This document shows, piece after piece, positions 43,326 through 55,509 of a DNA stretch of 64,000 nucleotides. The DNA is from Euonymus europaeus (taxonomy: Eukaryota; Streptophyta; Magnoliopsida; Celastrales; Celastraceae): assembly GCA_963580455.1 (NCBI GenBank), contig OY756964.1, positions 8,556,001 through 8,620,000 on the forward strand. The letters are read 5' to 3'. The position numbers were made by a program, and so were the translations under genes. Position 1 is the first letter of the stretch; the number at the start of each line of letters is the position of its first letter. The notes beneath the pieces are model-generated. The model was given only the letters and a program-made list of their open reading frames with translations. It had not been told where the DNA came from and did no database searches.

Positions 43326-45813
43326 TAGGGATGTCAAAAATACTCGTACCCGACGAGTACCCGCACAATTGGCCCCAAATTATACGGGTTTGCCCCGTTA
43401 ATTAAGGGGTACGAGTATTTTAATGGAAAAAATAGTGGGGCGACTAAGGGGAAAAATTTGTCAAAATCTAATTCACCCCGTGCCCGTATATATGTTATTA
43501 CTTATATATATATATATATATATAATTAGCATGAATAAATCACTAAAAAAAATCTATATAAATATATCAGTTATTTATATTTAATTTTTTATTAAATTTA
43601 TTTATTGAATGGATAATATATATATATATAGGGGGATTCACCAATAAATCCTTTAATAAAAATATGTATTCTATTCACTCCCTTCAATTTTTTAATATTC
43701 CAAAACATCCTTTAAATAATTCTGGACAAAACTACCCTTATTTCAATAAATTATTATGTGTATGACATATGCTGACATCACCAGATTCTTTTTATTTTTT
43801 TCTTTTAAAAACTTTAAAACAGTTTTATCTCTCAAAATATAAGTCGGATTTTAAAAAATATATATATTCATAATCAACACGAAAAACTCTTTCCAATGAA
43901 ATCCATCATCGATATGTTTAAATGTTCATTCGTCAAATCCTCTGAATGAACTCAGAGGATTTCTCAAACTTATCCAAAATTCAAAGAATTTCTCAAAACT
44001 CATCAAAACCAATCAAAAGAGTTTTCAAAATTAAGCAAATAAAGTCAGATGATTTCATAAAAATATATTAAAAAAATATAGATTTTTTGAAAATCAAACA
44101 AAAAACAACAAAAAATTTCAGAGGATTTCACAAACTTGGTCACAAATTTAGAGGATTTCACAAAATTTACCAAAATAAATTAAAGGAATTTTTGAAATTA
44201 AGCAAAAAAAATAGAGGATTGCATAAAATATATAATAAAAATTATAAGAATTTTTGAAAATCAAACAAAAAATAACCCGAAACTCTAAATCCTAAACCTA
44301 AAATCCCAAAATCTTAAATACTAAATCCTAATATCTTAAATCTCAAAATCATAAAGTATAAACACTAAACTCTAATATTTTAAACACAGACTCTTAAACT
44401 TTAAACCTTATAACCAGAAATCCTCTGAATTTTTCAGAAATCCTCTGAATTTTTCAGAAATCTTCTGAATTTTCCATAAATCCTCTAAATGTAAACAATT
44501 ATAGTTTTAATTTCGAACAAAAAAATCTTATAAATAATTAAGAAGAATTTACAAAAATAATAAGAAAATCTTAAAATTCTACTAACATATATTCCTAAAC
44601 CTTAAATCTTAAGTTCTAAACCCCAAAATCCTAAATAATGAATTATGTTCTCCTAAACCCTAAAACCTTATACCATAAACTCTAAACTCTAATATCTTAA
44701 ACTTCAAAACCATAAACTTTATCAAAATGAAACAAAAAAACAACTAAAAAATTAGATGATTAGAGGATTTCTCAACCTTATCAAGAATTCAGATAATTTT
44801 ACAAAACTCACCAAAACAATTCAGAAGAGTTTTTCAAATTATGCAAAAAAAAAAAATCAGAGGATTTCTTACCCAGAATTCAGAGGATTTTCGCAAAAAT
44901 CACCAAAACGGTTAAAAATTGTTATGCTATTTGGTATTATTCTCATAAGTTATTAGCTTTGGTTGTTAGTGAAGAATGTAATAAAAATATTGAAATTTGT
45001 ATTGAAGAACTTTTTGTTGATGGATAAGTGTTTCATTGTTGATTTTGATAATATAATGATTCACAGATTTTAATGTATATGCATAGGTTACTGAGTCAAC
45101 TAAATTTTGTGTATGTGAGTGCATGCACTTAATTTTCATGAAATAAAAAAAAAATTTGGTTGATCGACTTTTCACTTTGATTCATCAAAAGTGAAAATAT
45201 TAGTTTATCTTTAAAAACATATAGATAATATGCATGATTTTCATCCAACTTTCTGAGATTTTATTTATATTTATTTTATTATAATAATTATTTTCTAAAT
45301 AAGGAGCAATCATGTACTGATAAAAATAAGGATAGATTTAAATGAGGGGAGGGTAAAATTGTCATTAATTTAGGCTAAAATTTAAAGTTATCCTTATTGA
45401 GCTAAACTTCAAATAATTGGGGATGTATTGGGCTACAAACTTTTCAAAAAGACTAAATGGAATATAAAGTCCATATAAAGGACTTATCACCAAATAATCC
45501 ATATATTGTATATATATAGTTATCAAACTCATTAATTTACATGATTTTGTATATAATTTACTATAATTTATTATGCTCTCTCAAATAATTGAAGACATCT
45601 ATAATTTGTTAATTAATGACTTGGGTTTTAAAATTTTATGTATTTTTTTACAGTGCCGGGGCGGGTAAATAGTCGGATATTCTCTGCCCCGACGGGTATG
45701 GGGATGAGATAAAAATTAAAATGCTCGACGGATATTTTTACGGGTATGGGTAAGAATTTTTTTTGACGGAAATGGAGAAGGACGAAGGGATACCCACTCC
45801 ATTGGCATCCCTA
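43326..45813. mobile_element. Non-autonomous hAT element, 2.49 kb, 8-bp TSD
   Basis: The termini are TAGGGATGTCAA at 43326 and TTGGCATCCCTA ending at 45813, inverted with one mismatch over 12 bases. The flanks are a perfect 8-bp duplication, CATGCATA, at 43318-43325 and 45814-45821, as for hAT elements. GGGTACGGGTA-like subterminal motifs occur at both ends. The interior has no transposase; it is very AT-rich and carries many scattered copies of AGAGGATTTC and its complement between about 43930 and 44900. Confidence 0.9.
43920..44930. repeat. Scattered CAGAGGATTTC repeats inside the hAT element
   Basis: Short repeats of CAGAGGATTTC (both orientations, including AGAAATCCTCTGAATTTTTC twice in tandem at about 44418-44460) alternate with AAACCCTAAA-like tracts. 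They make up much of the interior and encode nothing. Confidence 0.65.
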
Positions 45814-45847
45814 CATGCATACATGCGAAAGGGACCCATACAACTTT

Positions 45848-46154
45848 TGATGGGTTCATACCCATATATTGTCATGCAGCCACCAAACCAAGGTTTTGGT
45901 TCAACAATGGTATGCCACCCACCAACCACTCACCAACCAAGCCACCATTGTTGAACAAAAATCAAGTCTTCATGGTTGATTTTCTTTGTTCAAAATGTGT
46001 ACACTTCTTGTGTTCATATTTGTATCTCTATAAATAGAGAGGTGTGTGTGTGTGTGCCATTAGAATGTGTGGTAGAGAGAAACAAGTTGGTGTAGCAAGT
46101 TACAAAGAAAGAAGAAAAACTTTGTAATGTCATATTGATTCGGTATCCTTAACA
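45848..46154 (+). repeat. Left LTR of copia element
   Basis: 307 bp, starting TGATGGGTTC and ending CCTTAACA. It is shorter than the right LTR because of deletions after TATTGTC near 45880 and before the final TCATATTGATTCGG. A TATAAATA box is at 46029-46036 and a (GT)n run follows it. Confidence 0.93.
46029..46036 (+). promoter_or_regulatory. TATA box of copia LTR promoter
   Basis: TATAAATA within CTCTATAAATAGAGAGG, conserved in both LTRs. It would start the element RNA in the 5' LTR. Confidence 0.7.
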
Positions 46155-46156
46155 AG

Positions 46157-46170
46157 TGGTATCAGAGCCA
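46157..46170 (+). other. Primer-binding site, tRNA-iMet
   Basis: TGGTATCAGAGCCA two bases inside the left LTR end, an exact match to the usual initiator-Met-tRNA site of plant copia elements. Confidence 0.9.
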
Positions 46171-46566
46171 GAGGTTCATATTTCCAGCAACCGAAAATCA
46201 GCGCCCCGTCACAAGGACACGTCATCATCTGCCTTGTCACAATGACACATCATCATCTACCACGTCAGCGCACAGTCACAAGGACACGTCATCATCTGCT
46301 ACGTCAGCGCACAGTCAGCAATTGTGCCACGTCAGCAGTCACGTCATCAAACGGCGTTAGTTGACCGTTAGTCAACAGTTAAGTCCGGTTCAAATTGCAA
46401 AAACTTTGACCGGACGGTTCGGTGTTTTTCAGACCGGTTTTTAGGAAGGTCAGACCGGTTCTCATGGTTTTCGACCCTTCCGGACGCAATCGTGCTATCG
46501 GTTTTGCAAGATTCCACTCCAAAATTTTGGTGTTGCTCGGTTTAGCTTGAAACCGAATCTTTTCTG

Positions 46567-47440
46567 ATGGAAGCTTCTACATCAAAGTTATCTAGAGACA
46601 TGATGAAGTTGACACCCACAAATTATGCATTATGGAAATCTCAGATGGAGGATTTCCTGAATTGTAGAGATCTGGCGGATCCCTTGGAAAATGAGGGCAA
46701 AAGACCAGATGACGTAAAGGAGGCTGAGTGGACAAAGAAACACAAGAAGACGATCGGTCAAATTCGAAATTGTATCGATCATAGTGTGTTTCACCATGTT
46801 GCACAGGAGACAAGTGCATATGATCTCTGGAAAAAGTTAGAGAACTGTACAAAGCCAAGACTGCTCGAAATAAAGCACTCTTGGTCAAACGCCTTGTCAA
46901 TTTGAAATTGAAAAATGGTACATCTGTAGCTGAGCACACCAATGAGTTCCAGAACTTGGTGAATCAACTTGTAGCTGTCAAGTTCATTCTTAAAGATGAA
47001 GATCAAGCCTTACTACTTCTCAGTTCCTTACCAGACAGTTGGGAGACGCTAGTGGTCTCTCTCAGTAACTCTGCACCCGGAGGCAAACTCACTATAGAGA
47101 TGGTCTCAGATGCTTTATTCAACGAGGAGAGTCGAAGGAAGGAATTGGGCATAGACCAGTCTCATGCCTTTGTTACTGAAAGCAGAGGAAGACCTCAGGG
47201 GAGAGGCAGGAGTAGAGGTAGAAGTCAGAGCCGAGGACAGAACCAAGATCATGGAAAGTCCAATGACGGCAAGAGACAGCAAAAAGGTAAATACAAGTGT
47301 AATCATTGTGGCATTGAAGGCCATACCAAGAAGAATTGTCGAAAATTACAACAGAAGCAAGGTCAAACCAGCTATGAGACAAAGAATGAAGGTGGTGAAA
47401 CTCTGGTCACCATATCGGAGGATATAGCAGTACTCTCTTG
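46567..47440 (+). pseudogene. Copia gag, frameshifted
   Basis: The first frame (46567-46905) opens with a typical copia gag start (KLTPTNYALWKSQMEDFL). A frameshift near 46850 moves the rest into the frame 46881-47441, which has the UBN2 region (VAEHTNEFQNLVNQL, LLLSSLPDSWETLV), an Arg/Gly/Gln-rich stretch and the zinc knuckle CNHCGIEGHTKKNC, a perfect CX2CX4HX4C. A second shift at about 47437 separates gag from pol. Confidence 0.9.
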
Positions 47441-50400
47441 AGTGAAGAAATGTGTCTACATGCAGCAAGCCACGATCCTGAGCGGGTGGTCGACACTGCT
47501 GCATCTCACCACGCCACTCCTCGAAGTGATTTCTTTACTACATACAAAGCAGGTGACTTTGGTACAGTGAAGATGGGCAACAATAGTTTTGCCAAGATTT
47601 TTGCAATTGGTGATGTGCATATCAAGACCAGTCTTGGTTGCACTATGGTATTAAAGGACGTTCGACACGTCCTTGAGCTCTGGTTCAACCTCATTGAGAT
47701 GAATGCCCTCGACAAACAGGGCTATCACAATCATTTCGGCAATGGCTCCTGGAAATTGATAAAAGGAGCTATGACATATGCTAGAGGACATATTTGTGGC
47801 ACGCTGTACAGAATGCATGTCAAAGTATGTGTGGAAAGCATAAATGCTGTGGAAGAAGAGACTTCGCCAAATCTTTGGCACAAGAGACTCAGTCATATGG
47901 GAGAAAAGAGGTTATCCACTCTGTCAAAGAAGGCACTCATCAAAGTGTCTAAAGATATTCCGCTTAACCCATGTGATCATTGTTTATTCGAGAAGCAGCA
48001 CAGAGTCTCATTCAATACATCTTCCACGAGAAGGTCAGAGTTGCTGAGTTTGGTACACTCTGATGTCTGTGGTCCTCTAGAAGAATAATCTTTGGGAGGT
48101 AACAGATATTTCCTAACCTTTATTGATGATGCTTCAAGGAAGGTGTGGGTATATTTTCTCAGAACTAAGGATCAGGTGTTCGAGAATTTCAAGAATTTCC
48201 ACGCTATGGTGGAAAGGGAGTCCGGAAAGAAGTTGAAGTGTCTCCGATCATATAATGGAGGTGAGTATGTTTCCAAGGAGTTTGAAGCATACTGTGCTGA
48301 ACGCGGTATTCGGCACGAGAAGACGGTTCCACTACCCCACAACATAATGGTGTAGCTAAGATGATGAATCGGACTATCATGGAACGAGCAAGGTGTATGC
48401 TCAGTATGGAAAAGCTGCCAAAGCCATTCTAGGGTGAAGCAGTTCGTGTGGCCCGTTACTTGATCAACAGATCACCGTCAGCACCGATGAATTTCGAAAT
48501 TTCGGAGAAGGTGTGGTCTGGAAGAAATATTTCTTACTCTCACTTGAGAATATTTGGGTGCAAAGCCTTTGCACATGTATCCAAGGAGCAGAGACAGAAG
48601 CTTGATAGCAGATCCACTCCTTGCATTTTCATCGGATATGGAGATGATGAATTCGGATACAGACTGTGGGAACCAACTGATAAGAAGGTTATCATAAGCA
48701 GGGATGTCGTATTTTATGAAAATGAAATTTTTGAAAACTTGGAAAAATCCACCAAGTCTACTGTTCCTAGTGTTGCAAACACTATCCCAGATCCTGCACC
48801 AGTGATTCCTGCAGATAATGATGAATTGCAGGAGGAAGATCTAGAAGAAGATCATACAGAAGGTGTTGAACAGGGGGAGCCACAACCTCCTCCTCCAGAA
48901 GCTGCAGAATCAACACAACCTCCTCTAGTTGAAGCACCTCAGCCAGAAAGATCTCAGAGAGGTCGTACTCTGATTCCGTCAAGAAGATATCTGGATTCAG
49001 ATTATATTTTTCTTACTGGTGAGGGGGAGCCAGAAAGCTTTCAAGAAGCTCACACTCATACTGAAAGTAGTGAGTGGATGCAAGCTATGCAAGAAGAGAT
49101 GAATTCCTTACAGAAAAATCAAACTTATGAGTTCGTGAAACTTCCTAAAGGGAAGAAAGCGCTGCAGAACAAATGGGTGTTCAAGCTGAAGAAAGATGGC
49201 AGCGGAAAGCTTGTTAAATACAAATCTCGGTTGGTCGTCAAAGGTTTTCAACAGAAGAAAGGAATTGACTTTGATGAGATTTTCTCACCGGTAGTGAAGA
49301 TGACATCCATCTGAGTCATACTTGGGTTAGTAGCAAGTATGAATCTGGAACTTGAACAAATGGATGTAAAGACGGCATTTCTCCATGGTGATTTGGAGGA
49401 AGAAATTTACATGGTGCAGCCAGAAGGCTTTGAAGTTCCAAAGAAGAAGCACTTGGTCAGTAAACTACAGAAAAGTCTCTACGGCCTTAAGCAAGCGCTG
49501 AGACAGTGGTACATAAAGTTTGACTCATTCATGATGGGTCATGGTTACAAAAGGACTGTAGCAGACTAGTGTGTTTATGTCCAAAAGTTCCCAGACGGTA
49601 ATTTTGTGATATTACTGCTCTATGTGGATGATATGTTAATTGTTGGCCAGGATGTAGCCATGATTAACAGTTTGAAAGCCCAGCTATCCCAGTTCTTCGA
49701 CATGAAGGATTTAGGTCCAGCTCAGCAAATACTGGGTATGAAGATTGTTCGTGACAGGAAAGCCAAGAAATTATGGCTGTCACAGGAAACCTATGTTGAA
49801 CGAGTGCTTGAAAGGTTCAACATAAAGAATGCGAAATCGGTTACCACTCCACTAGATAACCATTTTCAGCTGAGTAAAAAATCTTGTCCTTCATCAGAGA
49901 AGGAGATTGAAGAGATGGATGTAGTCCCATACTCTTCAACAGTCGATAGTCTAATGTACGCAATGGTGTGTACAAGACCAGATATTGCTCACGCTGTTGG
50001 TGTGGTGAGCAGATTTCTTTCAAATCCAGGGAAAGAGCATTGGGAAGCTGTTAAATGGATTCTCAGGTACCTGAAGGGTACGTCAAAGTTATGCTTGTGC
50101 TTTGGGGGAGCAGATCCAGTTCTGGATGGTTATACTGATTCAGATATGGCCGGTGATCTTGATAGTAGAAAAACTACTTCAGGGTATGTTTTCACTTTTG
50201 CAGGGGGAGCTGTATCATGGCAGTCCAAACTGCAGAAGTGTGTTGCTTTATCTACAACAGAAGCAGAGTATATTGCTGCAGCAGAAGCTGGTAAAGAAAT
50301 GTTGTGGTTGAAGCGGTTTCTCCAGGAACTGGGTATTAATCAAGAAGAATACCAGATACATTGTGACAGCCAGAGTGCTCTAGACTTGAGTAAGAATTCC

Positions 50401-50586
50401 ATGTATCATTCCCGCACAAAGCATATTGATATTCGGTATCACTGGATACGTGAGGTGATTGAAGAATAGTTGTTGAAACTGATGAAGATTCACACTGATG
50501 AGAATCCAGCAGACATGTTAACAAAGGTGGTTACTCGGGAAAAGCTTGAGCTATGTCGGGACATAGCCGGGATGGACAGCAACTGA
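47438..50586 (+). pseudogene. Copia pol: protease, integrase, RT, RNase H, with stops
   Basis: Order of domains: protease (VVDTAASHHATP, where the active-site triad reads DTA), integrase zinc domain (LWHKRLSHMG, then CDHCLFEKQH), integrase core (LVHSDVCGPL, FIDDASRKVWVYFL), RT (KNKWVFKLKKDG-like block, QMDVKTAFLHGDLEEEIYM, catalytic LLLYVDDMLIVG at about 49615-49650), RNase H (GYTDSDMAGD, STTEAEYIAAAEAGKE, CDSQSALDLSKN), and the usual end ADMLTKVV. In-frame stops are at 48086, 48430, 49312, 49567 and 50467, and a frameshift lies near 48330. The final stop is TGA at 50584. Confidence 0.95.
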
Positions 50587-50620
50587 AGACATACAAGTTG
50601 TTTTCTCCTCCTATGGGTAT

Positions 50621-50632
50621 GAAGGGGGAGAA
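50621..50632 (+). other. Polypurine tract of copia element
   Basis: GAAGGGGGAGAA one base upstream of the right LTR start at 50634. Confidence 0.88.
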
Positions 50633-50633
50633 T

Positions 50634-50988
50634 TGATGGGTTCATACCCATATATTGTCCAAGAAGGCTGCATGCATGCATGCAGCCACCAAACCAAGGT
50701 TTTGGTTCAACAATGGTGTGCCACCCACCACCCACCAACCACTCACCAACCAAGCCACCATTGTTGAACAAAAATCAAGTCTTCATGGTTGATTTTCTTT
50801 GTTCAAAATGTGTGTGCTTCTTGTGTTCATTTGTATCTCTATAAATAGAGAGGTGTGTGTGTGCCATTAGAATCTGTGGTAGAGAGAAAGAAAGTTGTGT
50901 AGTTAGTTTTAAAGAAAAAAAAACTCTTTGCATTTTTCTCTCAATTCTTGGTTTCGTTGATTGTCATATTGATCCGGTATCCTCAACA
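50634..50988 (+). repeat. Right LTR of copia element
   Basis: 355 bp, TGATGGGTTC to CCTCAACA. It contains a CATGCATGCATGCAGCC stretch and a TTTTTCTCTCAATTCTTGG segment absent from the left LTR, and a shorter (GT)n run. Confidence 0.93.
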
Positions 50989-50993
50989 ACTTT

Positions 50994-52632
50994 AACAGGT
51001 TCTGCACCTTGACGGTTGAGAATTGACAAATCTGATTGGTCGACTATGAGGAACCACCATGGGATTCCTAGACCATGAGTTAGAGGTCAAGATTAGCACA
51101 CAATAATATATGGGTAGGAAGCAAGATTAGCACACAATTTCTTATTAATCTTTAGACTAATAGCAAGTTTTGACATGCTCTTAATTTTTCATACATCAGA
51201 ACCAACCATTACTTCTACATCATCACCGCGATTGTCGAAGGAGGTTGAGATTCCCCCGATGACAAATTAACCGTTAGAAAATTAAAATAATTAGTTGGTC
51301 ATATTATATAATTAAGGATTAACGTAACTGATTCCATAAATTATTGAGTTGAGTTTGTAGTAGTGAAGGCTTGCAGATTCTCTCAATGCATACAAGAGGC
51401 ATATATCAATAGATTATTTCAAATTAATGTCAAAATTAACACGGTGAATATAATTGAATACTTTATATTTTATTTAAAGTAACTCTAAAACTATTATTTC
51501 TTGCCCCCACAGATTTTATTACATGATGATATAATAAATTTAACCAAAACCCCCACGAATATTATTCTTTGGATCAGCACATGTATTTGATGGAGGAATC
51601 AAACACTCAACAGGCACTGAGTGACAACACCAACACTTGCATGTAGTGAACAAATTGCCGTTTAAGGTAATTAGGCAGATGATATGCCATGTCGTGTCAT
51701 TTTTCTTTGACGTTAACAGTCGCAATATAAATATTTTGCACGTGTAGAATTCCAACTGCATTTGCTTTAGCTTTTTTCTTTGTGATTGCCACATCCACGT
51801 TGTTGGATTGGACAAATGATAATGATGGTTCAAAACGTGTTGGAAATAAAAATGTAATTGTGAGTGTATATATATTTTCATATTGATCCATCTTGAGTGA
51901 GGAGCGAACTAGTCTTTCTAATAATTATTATATATGCTTAGCTACATATACATATACATATATATAAGACCCAACCAAAAGAAAGAGGGTTGGCATGACC
52001 TGTACTTGGCTTTCCACATCCACCACCAATTTTGTTTCCTTTTCTTTTCTCGACTGAAAGGAAAGGAAAGGAAAGCATGGATAGTGCATACTCTTCTTGC
52101 ATTTAATGCCGGCAACAAATTAGGTGCAGTCCCTACACTAACTTAACAAGCCTAGAACTATTACAAATGCAGAAAATACTAATTCAAAAGTCGTAGAGGG
52201 TGACTTCCATCGCCCCCAATTAGATAGGAATCAACTCCTAACCTATCGCCGACCCAGTTAAAATAGCAGGACTATAGAGAGCGACACACACGTGTTTATA
52301 AAGTCTCCGAAAGCCTAGTAGCAATTCAAATGCTACATGCTCTTAAATTTTACATTTTTTCAATGGGATCTTATTTTTGTTATATAAAAAGTCGAGTCAC
52401 ATATTAATTCAGATCATTAGAATACATATCTTAATATAATTACATAAGCAAAATACAAATTCATATACATTTTCTCCTTTCTCCATTAGCAAAATCTCTA
52501 AATTGCAGGCATCCTCATCCATTCTTTAACGAAAATATACTAAAATTATTATTGGATCCCACATTTTTATCAAAAAACATACTCATCCATATCACCAATC
52601 CAAATATTAGTCAATTATTTGTCTAGCTGGCT

Positions 52633-52636
<4 letters not shown>
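50994..52636. other. Non-coding, nothing recognised
   Basis: AT-rich intergenic sequence. Frames such as 51540-51881 (minus) lack any known motif. No RNA gene seen. Confidence 0.4.

Positions 52637-52681
<45 letters not shown>
52637..52681. repeat. (TA)n microsatellite, about 22 units
   Basis: An uninterrupted TATATA run of about 45 bases. Confidence 0.95.
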
Positions 52682-52683
<2 letters not shown>

Positions 52684-54425
52684 TCAAATTGAATGAGAGA
52701 TCGATGTGTTGTGCTTCTCCAGTTGTTCGACTTTGGCCTTGTTGAGATGGCGACATAAGCACATAGAGCAATTGCTAGCTCTTCAAGGTCATTTTCAAAC
52801 ACGTGAGAAATAAAAAAGAATACATTTTATGGATGACAAAAATGAGTCATGCAAAATCAATATAACAGGTGGTGAAAGGAATGATTAATGCCCATGGTAG
52901 CCTTTTAGAGAGCAGGCAAATGATCAATCCAACCCAAGTTGAGGGAAGAGCCTTAATCTTGGGTTAAGGGAAATGTTATCTCAACGGCTGCAATTGCTTA
53001 AGATTAAGAGGTGCAACTCCACTCAGAGAATAATGTTAGGGATAAAATGATGATCCTCATCATTGAGGAATTACATTTCTTTTCTAAAATAAAAAATTCA
53101 ACAAGTTAATTCCCTCACTCTAACATTTTGTAAAAATCCACCATCTTTTAGAATAAAATCTTAGACATTCGTAGACGTTGATGATTTGTCAAATCAAGTA
53201 AACACTTGTGTTTTTTTATTTTTGTTTAATTACGTTTGGTACAGAAAAATGCATCGACACATTTTAATTAATCGAAGTCGAGTGTTGCATAAATACTCCA
53301 TCCATGTTATTTACTGAATTATTGTCCATATTTTGATTTGGTAATTGACTCTCAAAATGTTACAAATCGATACCTAAAAGATAAATTTATAGTCACTCTA
53401 TCAGGTAATCTGCCTATGTGATAGGTTGCGGTTGGAACATTTCCTCCACATGGGATTTTACTGTTTTTTATAGATAAAAAAATTACATGTGTCACATATA
53501 TATTCAAAAAAAAAACAATTATGAATTAGATTGAAATCCCAGCCATTGGATCTAATCAACGGTTAAGCAAAACGAGCCATACGTTCTCCAGCGGCTCTTC
53601 ACATTCCACTCTCATCAACACATTCGGATCTAAACGGAAGGAGATGAGGTTGAGCAAAACGAGCCATACCTTGCAGATGCTCAAATCCAAGTCATTGCAG
53701 TTCGTGGTCAAATATGACCTTGATTCTCCCATTAAAGTCTCCTCCACCCATGCCGCTTCGATGCCAAAAGCAGATTGGACCGACGGGAAGCTAAAGCTCC
53801 GAGATGCTCGAGTCGGCGGCGGGACCTTATGGATTTGAAGAAGCTGAAGCTCGAAATTCACTTCAAATCTTCCTTTGTCAGCGTCACTGGATGCTTCACC
53901 GAGTCTGCCACTGTTGAGGAACATTGATAGTTTGATACCATTTCAAACTAGACCGAGTTACATTGACAAAGAAAATTTAATTATTTTTTTTCTTTTTTTT
54001 TGACGACGAGTAAGGTCAAGCCGTCAAGGTGATCAAGTAGGCACGTCAGCATGTTCGCTGATTGAAACTGGGCCAGCTTGACTGAGCGATTAAATTGGAT
54101 TAAAATTTATTTTTCAGGTATCGATTTGTAATGTTTCGAAAATCGATTTTTAAATTGAAATATGAATAATCTTTCGATTACAAAATGTTACATTAACCCT
54201 TATTTATTATATAATTAGCCTCGTGAAATTTCTAGTTTTGATTTGTGGGAGGAGAATAAGGCTATTTACTTTTGTTTTCTTTTCCTTTTTATGGGGGAAA
54301 AAAAATGCTTTTGCAGTTTGTAGAATAGTATTGTGAAATATGATTCTCGAGTGAGTAATTGTAATTGTAGTGGAGGCCGGTGAGGTACATGCAGAAGAGA
54401 ATCACCAGATAAAAATAATTTGACA
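52682..54425. other. Intergenic; one unassigned small ORF pair near 53.6-53.9 kb
   Basis: Overlapping open frames exist at 53644-53838 (+) and 53924-53556 (-). The plus frame contains SLQFVVKYDLDSPIKVSSTH, which reads like ordinary protein, and continues past its stop in sense-like text, so a decayed gene fragment is possible; I cannot identify the family. A GAGCCATAC block is duplicated at 53574 and 53662. The rest holds nothing recognised. Confidence 0.3.
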
Positions 54426-54754
54426 TAAATTTTAGGGATAAGTGTCAATTTAGCCCCTCTATTTATTAAAATGGGTCGATCAAGTTCATGTACTTCAAAA
54501 CGGGTCATTGAAGCCCATCTATTTACCAGTTTGGTATGATCAAGCTATTTAGTCAATATTTCGTTATAAAGTTGATAACATTGCTGTTAGTTTAGTGACA
54601 TGTATTTTTTCAATATTTACATAATTTATGATATGGCAAACATCTGGCGTTGACCAATAATAAGATGCCACATGTAAAAATTAATGACCCAAAAATCCAA
54701 AATTCAAAAGGCATTCAAAAAAAATTGATGATAAAAATTGATATTTACCAACAC

Positions 54755-55348
54755 TAGGGATGACAACGGGTCGGGTACCCTTCCATTTAAGAAATACCAA
54801 AATCGTTATCGTTTAATGTACTCTATACCAAAACCGTTTAAAAAATTATTTAGATTTTCAAAACCGGAACCTTTCCATAACTGTTTATCGCCGGGTACCC
54901 ATTTACCGTTTAACTTTTTCAATTTCTTTCATAATTGATTGGATAATGTTTCCAAACACTCATTATATATTTATAAACTATGAAAGTCTATAACAAAAAA
55001 TCACACAATTGGATTAGTGGTTAAGTGATTTAGTTTTGTATACACGTGTAAAGTTTGAATCCCTTATCTAACATATATACTATATTTTTAAGAATTAACT
55101 TGAAATTAAGGGTCGGGCCGGGCTGGTTATGGTTATGGGTACGGTTTCGGTTCGGGTACCCTAACCATTTATTAATCGGTTCGGGTATCCTAAACCCGGC
55201 ATCAAATACCAAAACCGACCCGAAACCGTGACGGATTTGAAAATAAAAACCAAAACCGTTTCCAAACCCTATGGGATCGGTTTTTGGATTTTAAACGGAT
55301 CGGATACCCTGCGGATAATGCACGGATCGGGTTTTTTTGTCATCCCTA
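54755..55348. mobile_element. hAT MITE, 594 bp, nested in the Pack-MULE
   Basis: The termini are TAGGGATGACAAC and TTGTCATCCCTA, with a perfect 8-bp TSD ACCAACAC at 54747-54754 and 55349-55356. The ends match those of the hAT element at 43326-45813 (TAGGGATGNCAA), so they share a transposase source. Subterminal GGGTACCC and ATCGGGT motifs are frequent. It has no coding capacity. Confidence 0.93.
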
Positions 55349-55509
55349 ACCAACACCAGTAGATTATAGATCCACCAAAAAAAAAGGAGAATTGATTATC
55401 AAAAAATCAAAAATAAAAAAAATCTGGATCATGATGGTTAAATATGAAGTTAGGTCGCAGCAGATCCATCCAAAATTTTTTTTTTGATTATCAAAAAATA
55501 AGAAAAAAC

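Larger units (their letters stand above)
45848..50988 (+). mobile_element. Ty1-copia retrotransposon (Tork/TNT1-like), 5.1 kb, TSD ACTTT
   Basis: Complete LTR structure: left LTR 45848-46154, primer site 46157-46170, gag and pol remnants 46567-50586, polypurine tract 50621-50632, right LTR 50634-50988. The 5-bp duplication ACTTT flanks it at 45843-45847 and 50989-50993. It lies 26 bases right of the hAT TSD. The protein order protease, integrase, RT, RNase H identifies Ty1-copia; the sequence is very like TNT1-type (Tork) elements. All genes have stops or frameshifts, so it is immobile on its own. Confidence 0.95.

Noticed and set aside
43620..43632. Short TATATA tracts near 43510 and 43620 as possible promoters
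   Set aside because: They lie inside the AT-rich hAT element with no gene downstream.
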